From: Fragilaria crotonensis
Lineage: Eukaryota; Bacillariophyta; Fragilariophyceae; Fragilariales; Fragilariaceae
Length of the DNA stretch: 64,000 bases
Assembly (NCBI GenBank): GCA_022925895.1
Contig: JAKSYS010000217.1
Span: 1-64,000 of the forward strand
Direction: 5' to 3'
The notes under the pieces were generated by a model. That model was not told the origin of the DNA. It saw nothing but the letters and a program-made list of their open reading frames with translations, and did no database searches. Shown here one piece after another: positions 57,585 through 64,000 of the stretch. Made by a program: the position numbers and the translations under genes. Every line of letters starts with the position of its first letter. Within the stretch, counting starts at the first letter, position 1.

Positions 57585-57967
57585 TGTCAAGATGTACTGT
57601 GCTACAAGTGCTGCTCAAGATGTGTCGAGTAATACTGTGTCATCCGGACACTACTCGAACAACGACAGTACACCAGTATCTAGTATCTGTTCCGGTGATC
57701 ACGGCAGTGTTGATGGTTGGACTGTAATCCAGGTCAAGGCTAAAGCAAAGAAGACTAAAGAAGCTCCACACAGAAGGAAGACTGAAGAGTCTATTATTGG
57801 TGTGAATGGGATTCACAAGGTGGTGAATGGGAATGCAATTGCAGCTGATGGGATTGGAGTCTAGAAATAGAGACTAACAGTAAAGCTCACAATACAGATA
57901 AAGGAAATTCAATACGGTTGTAATATCGTACTGGCTAGTGTTATACTGTATCAAGGATTATTTAACA
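57585..57967 (+). repeat. Mini-copia 5' LTR
   Basis: 383 bp, TG...CA ends, apparently identical to 59872-60254. Confidence 0.95.
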
Positions 57968-58089
57968 CGTTTATAAACGGTCAGTTTATATCAAGGCAAG
58001 ATGGTGGACGAAACGGCTGAATCCGGGACAGGGTTTGGAACTACGGTCCGCGCATTTGCGTTCGACGGCGACGAAGCTAGATACCGCTC

Positions 58090-59273
58090 ATGGGAGGTAA
58101 GACCCTTGCGCTCGCCAGCTCGAAAGGATTTTTGCTCGCACTAACCAGAGAGAGTACCGGAACGGCACTAACGGTTGAACAGTTCGAGTATGGAGAGGTC
58201 GAAGTCACGCCAGCGACGGCGGCTACTACGGGCGGCACGGCTGCCGCTACAGTCATGCGTCCGACGACAACGGCAGAGAACCGGAAGTACCTGGCAAAGG
58301 CAGCAGCGTGGACATATTTGGTCGCGAGTTGCACCGACAAGGCCTATGCACTTATTGAACGGTGCGAAGGGGATCCGTACAAGGCATGGTCTATACTACA
58401 AGAGAAATACTGTGCAACGGACGCGGAAGAGAATTACCCGAGCTGGATCAGGCATTTAGCGATTGCAAGCTTGTTGGGACGAAGAAGGACCCAGAACTCT
58501 GGTTCAATGACTTGGACCACTTGAATATGAGGCTCGCAAGGATCAACTTGAAGTATGAGAAGGACGATCTGCAAATGAAGAGTCACATGATGACAGCTAT
58601 GTCGAAGGACTATGACAGCGTCATCGTCAAGTTCCGTGGAGACCTAAGCGAGACGCCTCTTGCGAAATTGCAAAAGGAAGTGGTACTCCAATTCAAGACC
58701 CTTGTCAAGGATGGTAGTGGAAGGAGCTCGGAATCGGTACTCAGCTCCAGCAACACATTTAAGGGAACATGCAGGAATTGCGGCAAGATTGGCCATAAGG
58801 CACATGAGTGCAGGTCAGCCAAGGTCGAATCTACGGAGGGTCCCACGAAGGAAGCCAGTACTGCCGACGACGTCGATAAGTCAAATGTGACATGCTATAA
58901 TTGTCAAGGGAAGGGGCATTATGCGAACGAGTGTGCGAGCGCAAAGAACTTCAAGTCTGACCCTACAGCTGATATGGCAATGTTTGTCGGAGCGTCATGC
59001 GTGGATACTATGCCCGTCTACAAGGGCTATGACTATTGTGCGGATGTGGGAGACAGCTTCTTCGACAACATGTCCGATTCAGTGGCTTTTGGCGAGGTTG
59101 ATGACACTTTGTTTGGTCATTTGATCCTGGCCGGTGGTACTTGTACTAAGAACGATACTAAAACTGCACGCATTGAGGACACTGCGGCGGAGACTGAACC
59201 AGTTGCCATTGAGGTTGAGTTGGTTGAAGAACAGGAATCAAATGTGACTTGGACGTTCTTGCAACTGACATGA
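58090..59273 (+). CDS. Mini-copia gag region (fossil)
   Basis: Contains the UBN2-type gag helix region (LWFNDLDHLNMRLARINLKY) and two zinc knuckles, CRNCGKIGHKAHEC (about 58,770) and CYNCQGKGHYANEC (about 58,893), the nucleic-acid-binding signature of copia gag. It is followed by an acidic tail. Part of the broken element above. Confidence 0.88.
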
Positions 59274-59871
59274 ACACCCCTATCATGGCTACCAATGAAA
59301 CTACGGACAAAAATGATAAAGTCATTGTCATGCCAAGCGCTTGTGTCGGATCAGCAGTTACGCTAGGACTTGCGGAGGAATGGCTACTTGATGATGGCGG
59401 CGCTACTGGTGGCGTCGCATACGACAACAAACATACGACAGATTTGACGGATTCGAATCGTGACGTCACTATCGGAAATGGTGGCGAAGTTCCAGAAACC
59501 ATGTTGAAGGACCTACCGGATGACAAGTTGACATTGGAAATGCCTGGACTTGTTGAGATCGCGGAGGATGTCCCTGCTACTATGGCTGTTACTGGTGTTG
59601 CACCGTTGGTCGCAACGATGGAGTCATTTTCTAAAATTCTGAAGTCACTTGGGCTTATTCGCCAATGCAAGACCGATCCATGCCTTTTCTACCTATTTGA
59701 CAGGTACGGAAATTTACAGGCAATCGTGGTTGCGTGCTGCGATGACTGCATTGCTGTTTTTACTGGACACGAGAAATGGTGGGTCACGAAGCTCAAGACT
59801 GGAATATCGGGAGGAATGACCATGCCGGAAGGAATTTCGGACATTTTGTATGATCCCCAGAACACGGAGGA

Positions 59872-60254
59872 TGTCAAGATGTACTGTGCTACAAGTGCTG
59901 CTCAAGATGTGTCGAGTAATACTGTGTCATCCGGACACTACTCGAACAACGACAGTACACCAGTATCTAGTATCTGTTCCGGTGATCACGGCAGTGTTGA
60001 TGGTTGGACTGTAATCCAGGTCAAGGCTAAAGCAAAGAAGACTAAAGAAGCTCCACACAGAAGGAAGACTGAAGAGTCTATTATTGGTGTGAATGGGATT
60101 CACAAGGTGGTGAATGGGAATGCAATTGCAGCTGATGGGATTGGAGTCTAGAAATAGAGACTAACAGTAAAGCTCACAATACAGATAAAGGAAATTCAAT
60201 ACGGTTGTAATATCGTACTGGCTAGTGTTATACTGTATCAAGGATTATTTAACA
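59872..60254 (+). repeat. Mini-copia 3' LTR
   Basis: 383 bp, apparently identical to the 5' LTR; preceded by the purine tract AACACGGAGGA. Confidence 0.95.
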
Positions 60255-60546
60255 TACTTTCAGCATACGTTTGGCATACCATTTCAAAATGTAGGGTATT
60301 TTGCAGTAGGTCACGTGGTTTTATACTAACACTTGAATTAGGTATCTTGTACCACTAAGTGGTACCCTTGGTAGAGTTTCACAGCCCCTTAGTACCACTT
60401 GTACCACTCTTTAAGATGAGGCAGAGAGGTGCGCAGTACGTGGTAAACGCATGTATGCCATATGGTATCCACAAGCACCAGCAGACTGTGTGTCGGAATT
60501 TGCATTTCTTCGTACAAGATCAGAGAACACGAGTCGATCACAAAAA

Positions 60547-62694
60547 ATGGTGTCCTACGCTGACGATGACGAACTCGCTGCGAGCACCGTGCCACCCCTT
60601 CAGGGTGTGGCACTGGATTACAAGTCCTCCCTTGACAGCTTGATGTCATTTTTCCACGGAGTTGATTATGGGAAGGAACGCCAGTACACAAAGGGTGAAT
60701 TGCGAGCTCTGACACCTGATGATGTAGTTGCTTGGATGAATGTGAAAACCTTCGATGACCCTGACCCTCCTTTAGATGCAAACCCAACAGAGTGCCGTAG
60801 TAGTTCCCTTGAGTTTTGGAAGAAGGCCCTTTCATTCTTTATGCCTGATCGTTTGACTGCATGGGTGTCGGGCCGTAACGAAGGGAATCCTACACGATCG
60901 ATTGAGTGAACAGTCTTATCAGGCGTGTGAAGAAAAGGAGGTCCGGAAGCAGGGTAAGGCTTCAAAGGTCAAACGTCCACTAACACGAGAAGAGTTTCAG
61001 AAGATGCAGCATATATTTCAGAGCAACGATAGCTTTCTATGGAAGTATGGTTTGAGCTGTCTAACAAAATTTCAGTTTCACATGATTGGCCGCATCGACG
61101 ATACGACACAGGTGTTGATTGAAAATATCAGGTTCACGATTTTTATCCCAATGCTTTGAAGACTCGTATGAATTGGTCGAAAAATGTATCCGAGGAACGA
61201 GATGCTCCGTGGCAGATTGTGTTGGGTGCAATGGATACGACATATTGTGTACTCACTTGTCTCTCTTTGTGGTTGGAGTTACATGCTCGATCGAATCCAA
61301 ATGCTTTGCTTTCCCCCTATGTTTTTGCTTTTACTAGCGACAACACTGTACCTGCTGGAGGTAAGAAATCAAAAGAGATTGCAGGCACTGCTTTTACTAA
61401 AATATTCAGAATGGACGAATTCGCTGGTGGTGTTGTCGACGATAAATTGGGAAGTCATTCAATTCGTAAGTTCGCGTCAACGCATGTGCGACGGTCTGGA
61501 ATTAACAAGGATGATAAGGACATTCGCGGGCGCTGGAAGTTGGCAAAGCGGGTTTCAGATGTTTACGATGATGTCGAATTGCCCTTTCCTGACGCGAAGG
61601 TTGCTGATAAGTTGTGTATTGGCGGTCCGTGCTATTACCTATTCCCTGATGAGTTGTTGGCGACGACTACTGGTGTTGGTGCTGGCGCTGGAGACGCCGG
61701 GTTGACACCTGTGCTTAAGACTTTCATCCTCAGCAACGTCGTTCCAAATATTCGAAAGGTGTTGTCAGAGGATGCGTCGCTTGTGCTTGGTAAGGCAATG
61801 CTTTGGATGATTTACTCACCTTATGATGCGGCAAACGAGATCGTTCCAACGGTCATTAAGGATCAGATTCGACTTGAGTGGAATGAAATCGTATCGGCTT
61901 TGCATCCTGGAATTGATTGCAACAGTCCTTTTTACAATCCTATAAAGAGAGTGCCAGTGGTGATTACGGGCGACGAGGGTTGTGTGAATATTGATATCAT
62001 TCCTTCTCTTGATGAAAATGGAAGTGTTGTGGATGGAATGGGAGGAGTCGTTGGTATTGCAAACGGTGGCACTGGCGGAAGAGGGGTAGGAGGTATGGCA
62101 TCAACAGCTGGCGGATTAGCAGCGCAGTTGTTGGCGGTTCAGTCATTGGCGAGTCAGATTCGTCGCGAGATTCAAGAGTTGCGATCAAACCAAATGGCTG
62201 ATAGGGTCGAAACGCGCAAAGGCTTTACTATGGTGAATACAAACATCAGGAGGATCGCGTTGCAACCAGGTTTACGGGGTCCCGTGGGTACAGTGGCACA
62301 GGGAGGGACGAGGGCGACGGGCGGCAATGATGACGACATGGCTGTCGATGCGGTCGCCACACTCAATGGAGTGGGCGCAGCTCCAGCAGTTCTGAGCCCA
62401 ACTCCTCGCAATTTGTTCGAACTGTGGCAGGAGTACCAAGTCGGAATTGGAGGGAGGAAGGCAGCTCGGTTGTTTACTAGCAGGGAAAGGGGTGGAAAGA
62501 GCAAGTACAAGTACCACCGCCGACTCGTGATTTGGCGGATTATTTCGGGTTTAGTGCGTGGTGGAATGACTGCAGATGCAGCAATTGATAGCATTTATGC
62601 TATCTATGGACACCAGACAAGTGTCACAATAATCATCAACAGAATCAGAAAGCAAAAGAACGATGGGACCCTGAATCCCAATCTCAGAATTTAG
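60547..62694 (+). mobile_element. Crypton: tyrosine recombinase with GCR1-like DNA-binding tail
   Basis: Start chosen at ATG 60547 (MVSYADDDEL). N-terminal helical domain (SSLDSLMSFFHGVDYGKE); a core-binding part; then the recombinase core: FHMIGRIDDTTQ with catalytic Arg (about 61,094), a segment with KTRMNWSKNVSEERDAPWQI carrying the likely Lys (about 61,160), GSHSIRKFASTHVRR with His-x-x-Arg (about 61,455), GRWK (about 61,530) and VYDDVELPFPDAKVA with a candidate catalytic Tyr. The C-terminal LFELWQEYQVGIGGRKAARL...YKYHRRLVIWRI matches the GCR1_C-type domain of Cryptons. Cryptons move through a circular DNA intermediate. Coding is in three frames, with changes near 60,905 and 61,130; the last 512 codons are uninterrupted. 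No terminal repeats found, as is normal. Confidence 0.8.
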
Positions 62695-64000
62695 TTTTAA
62701 ATTTTTACATGATGTTGGAAGCGACATGACATGTGATCCGCATGGATCTGTATACACATGTCTGTACTTGTCGAACATTATACTAGCGAAAAACATGACA
62801 GTAAACAACTCAGCGTATTCTAGCAAGCGAATCTCGTGTAAATTACATGTACAGCACTCATTACCGCCTCCCTACGTGGTGGTATAAAGTATTGCATTAA
62901 AAACCCATACTTTCACAGTACTCTGGATCGAAAAAATGTGATTATGACGTCACGAAATGATCATTGTATCACCACTGCGGCGAGCGCTCCTCCGCAATGG
63001 GTTAACAGAGTTCCAATTGCAGCACATGCACCCTTTGGCAAGTTCCTGACCCTAACACTTCTCTACCTAATTGCATCGTCAGGAACAAGGGTGTATGAGT
63101 AAGCAGGACTGTTGGAATGGAAGGCACAACCGGAATTTTGGTAAGTTCGTCATGACTGGCTGGTGGCTACCTTGGATCAGCAGGCAAGAATACTGCCTCC
63201 GTGCAATAAGTGAAGATTGGCAACAGCATCAGTTGTAGCTTTGGAATAGTCTCACATCTTTCAGTAACAAATTGGTCATGTTGATGTCAAGAAGCATGAT
63301 CCCAAAGTTGCTGCCACTATGCATCCTTCATCAAAAAAGGTGGCTCCCACCATTACTGCTGGTTCCCACCAATAAGCAATTGAGCAATCTGGGACTTCTC
63401 TTTTCTTTGATAGTGACAGCAGAGTAAGCACTGTCCCTACCTTCTTCAGCCTCATGCTGGGAATGTGGAGATTTGAAAAGCTTTTACTTCAATGACATTG
63501 TATTGCATGGACTGCAATGTGCAGAAAGTTATTCTTGGTGATCGGATAGAGAAGCAAGCGGAAAGCAAGTCAATTGTTTTGCAGCAAATCGGAGGGAACT
63601 AGTGGATGGTTGTGGTCAAGATGATCTGTGTTCTGAACACAACATTTTGTTCACTATTCATCACTGGAGAATGTATCTTGCCTGTGCAAAGTTGTGATGA
63701 TCATCAGCGTAGTCCAAGCATTTCTTATTATGATTATTGATGTTTGACACACAGCCAGCGTCACGACGTGCTGTGCCAGTTACAGCTTTCCCACTCTCAC
63801 AGTTCCAGAAAGCACAAGAATTAAGGCATTCATGGCCTTGTTTGTCCAGGCTTGTACAGTGCCTCAGTGCACTTGTGAAAAACCACCGATCCCGATTTTT
63901 GCTGAGGTGGATTAAAAAAGCACCAAATAACATTAAAAAACACTTGTGTTTTACTTGGTCGGGCCTTTCATTCTACATTCATCTTATTTGATGTTGGACC
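62695..64000. other. Unassigned AT-rich DNA
   Basis: No supported gene. Stretches near 63,270-63,480 and 63,720-63,990 are weakly coding-like but show no motif; a decayed transposon is possible. Confidence 0.5.

Larger units (their letters stand above)
57585..60254 (+). mobile_element. Young defective Ty1/copia element (2.67 kb)
   Basis: Two LTRs of 383 bp (57585-57967, 59872-60254), TGTCAAG...TTTAACA, which look identical base for base, flanked by TACTTT on both sides (57579-57584, 60255-60260). So insertion is very recent. Between them are a copia gag with two CCHC knuckles, a protease stretch and a short RT stretch; no integrase is seen. It is broken and non-autonomous and must have moved with proteins of a fuller relative. 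The target was intergenic DNA. Confidence 0.92.

Noticed and set aside
63661-63933. Minus-strand frame near the right edge of the window
   Set aside because: Short, no motif; could be a transposon scrap but cannot be supported.
1-64000. CRISPR arrays, rRNA or tRNA genes
   Set aside because: No regular repeat-spacer pattern and no cloverleaf or rRNA core sequence recognised; tRNAs could be missed by eye.

Overview
The window looks like nuclear DNA of a diatom, most likely a pennate one. The evidence is: Ty1/copia elements with the RT and integrase style of diatom copia families; membrane-anchored leucine-rich-repeat proteins with a short cytosolic acidic head; a secreted protein with a Pro-Thr-rich linker; a Crypton with a GCR1-type DNA-binding tail; few, short GT-AG introns; and intergenic DNA extremely rich in GTAC. 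Species cannot be read from the sequence.

Layout. 0-7.4 kb: a decayed phosphomannomutase copy and two convergent, inverted copies of a transmembrane LRR gene. 7.4-14.1 kb: a Ty1/copia element on the minus strand. 14.3-17.35 kb: a coiled-coil gene and an antisense secreted-protein gene; from 14,808 this DNA is copy A of a 2.5-kb direct repeat. 17.35-24.88 kb and 37.12-37.995 kb: one LINE (ORF1, APE-type endonuclease, RT, RNase H, zinc-binding tail), split inside its RNase H domain by a 12.2-kb DNA element (24,880-37,117). 37,996-40,551: copy B of the 2.5-kb repeat. 41.4-42.9 kb: a TA-flanked terminal-inverted-repeat element. 43.1-43.6 kb: a degenerate Gly-Lys-Asp-coding minisatellite. 44-57 kb: the host gene island. 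57.6-60.25 kb: a very young defective mini-copia. 60.5-62.7 kb: a Crypton. The last 1.3 kb holds nothing I can name.

The host island reads: a mitochondrial-type diflavin reductase (-) divergent from hybrid-cluster protein HCP (+); D-2-hydroxyglutarate dehydrogenase (-) convergent with HCP; a STAND-type AAA ATPase (+); a TLC-domain membrane protein (+, one intron); and an ankyrin protein (-). The reductase/HCP pair could form an electron-transfer unit for NO or hydroxylamine reduction in mitochondria; this is inferred from motifs and arrangement only.

The most unusual object is the 12.2-kb DNA element. It combines a TNP2/CACTA- or Plavaka-like transposase with a large convergent gene holding an HxD...H pattern like that of 2-oxoglutarate/Fe(II) dioxygenases, plus a third accessory gene. 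Its removal at a 5-bp ACATC duplication restores the LINE reading frame exactly. A caution applies throughout: the two 2.5-kb repeats differ almost only by lengths of single-base runs, so many frameshifts in this window may be sequencing errors and not decay.
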